Below, piece by piece: positions 5,450-6,079 of a DNA stretch of 6,079 nucleotides. Each line of letters begins with the position of its first letter. Positions within the stretch are counted from its first letter, which is position 1. The position numbers and the translations under genes were made by a program. The notes beneath the pieces are model-generated. The model worked only from the letters and a program-made list of their open reading frames with translations. It ran no database searches and was not told the origin of the DNA. The stretch spans positions 1-6,079 of the forward strand of contig CAYLIK010000171.1 in assembly GCA_964383565.1 (NCBI GenBank), given 5' to 3'. This stretch comes from CANJQJ01 sp964383565. GTDB lineage: Bacteria > Pseudomonadota > Alphaproteobacteria > Sphingomonadales > Sphingomonadaceae.

Positions 5450-6079
5450 TTAGCTGACGTAATGCGCGGGGGTCTTCGCCTTTATCTCTTCCGCCGTCAC
5501 GCCGGGGGCGGTTTCGATCAGCTTGAAGGGGCTGTTATGGTCAGGCCGCTTGAACACCGCCAGATCGGTGACGATCATGTCGACCACATTCTTGCCCGTG
5601 AGCGGCAGGGTGCAGGCGGGAATGAACTTGGGGTCGCCGTTCTTGGAGGTGTGCTCCATCACGACGATCACGCGCTTCACGCCCGCCACGAGATCCATCG
5701 CGCCGCCCATGCCCTTGATCATCTTGCCGGGGATCATCCAGTTGGCGATGTCGCCGCTTTCGCTGATCTCCATCGCGCCGAGCACGGTCAAGTCGATATG
5801 GCCGCCCCGGATCATCGCGAAGCTGTCAGCCGAGGAGAAGAAGCTCGATGACGGCAGCTGACTGATCGTCTGCTTGCCCGCGTTGATCAGATCGGCATCA
5901 ACCTCGTCCTCATAAGGGAAAGGCCCGATGCCGAGCATGCCATTTTCGGATTGCAGGGTGACCTCCACGCCGGGCGGGATATGGTTGGCGACCAGCGTCG
6001 GGATGCCGATGCCGAGATTGACGTAGAAGCCGTCTTGAAGCTCGGTGGCAGCACGGGCCGCCATCTCGTCTCTCGTCCA
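5450..6079 (-). CDS. scoB: 3-oxoacid CoA-transferase subunit B (5' end cut by window edge)
   Basis: Beta subunit of a class I CoA-transferase of the SCOT/Sco type, which moves CoA from succinyl-CoA to a 3-oxoacid such as acetoacetate in ketone-body or polyhydroxybutyrate-linked metabolism. The catalytic Glu lies in LQSENGMLGIGP, matching the Glu of pig SCOT that forms the glutamyl-CoA thioester. Other family segments are FYVNLGIGIPTLVAN, FAMIRGGHIDLTVLGAMEIS, GNMxPGK-like NWMIPGK and MGGAMDLVAGVKRVIVVMEH. The frame stays open past the Met at 6064 to the edge, adding W-T-R-D-E; family members usually start M-x-W-T-R-(D/E)-E-M, so the true start is almost certainly one or two codons outside the window. 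The alpha subunit (scoA) would be expected just beyond the right edge. Related AtoA or CatJ/PcaJ-type subunits are alternatives, as substrate cannot be set from one subunit. Confidence 0.92.
   Translation of the reverse strand, partial: WTRDEMAARAATELQDGFYVNLGIGIPTLVANHIPPGVEVTLQSENGMLGIGPFPYEDEVDADLINAGKQTISQLPSSSFFSSADSFAMIRGGHIDLTVLGAMEISESGDIANWMIPGKMIKGMGGAMDLVAGVKRVIVVMEHTSKNGDPKFIPACTLPLTGKNVVDMIVTDLAVFKRPDHNSPFKLIETAPGVTAEEIKAKTPAHYVS

Overview
This window is chromosomal DNA from an alphaproteobacterium, most likely a sphingomonad. The evidence is the order trpB–trpA–accD–folC, high GC (about 70% in a 60-base sample of trpA), and protein sequences of a sphingomonad type, including the N-terminus of the AmpG-like transporter and the small CCC-motif protein. 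This placement comes from recognition, not from a database search.

Left region (1–3508, + strand): the last 23 codons of trpB, then trpA, accD and folC. accD overlaps the trpA stop by 4 bases (ATGA), and folC starts one base after the accD stop, so these genes almost certainly form one operon. It joins the last two steps of tryptophan synthesis, acetyl-CoA carboxylation for fatty acid synthesis, and folate polyglutamylation. Between trpB and trpA sits a foreign-looking cassette: a small DUF559 (Vsr/PD-(D/E)XK-like) nuclease gene of about 50% GC, bounded by a perfect 36-bp inverted repeat. Each copy of the repeat holds a strong hairpin with a 10-bp stem and 4-base loop. The repeats also supply the DUF559 ribosome binding site, its stop codon (if the gap length is right) and the trpA ribosome binding site. 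A run of 10 N (464–473) abuts the right repeat. This cassette is the most interesting item in the window.

Middle (3509–4035, + strand): a strong Fur-box-like palindrome, a short leader hairpin and a good Shine-Dalgarno sequence precede a 154-residue Cys-cluster protein (DUF6628-like), suggesting an iron-responsive gene of unknown function.

Right region (3993–6079, − strand): an AmpG-like MFS muropeptide permease, convergent with the Cys-cluster gene and overlapping it by 43 bases. A pair of inverted REP/BIME-like hairpins follows at 5358–5445. Last comes the beta subunit of a 3-oxoacid CoA-transferase (scoB-like), whose 5' end runs off the window. The hairpin pair has the same geometry as the cassette borders: hairpins outside, G-rich tails pointing inward. 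No RNA gene, CRISPR array or recognisable insertion sequence was seen, and no stretch over 300 bases lacks a gene.
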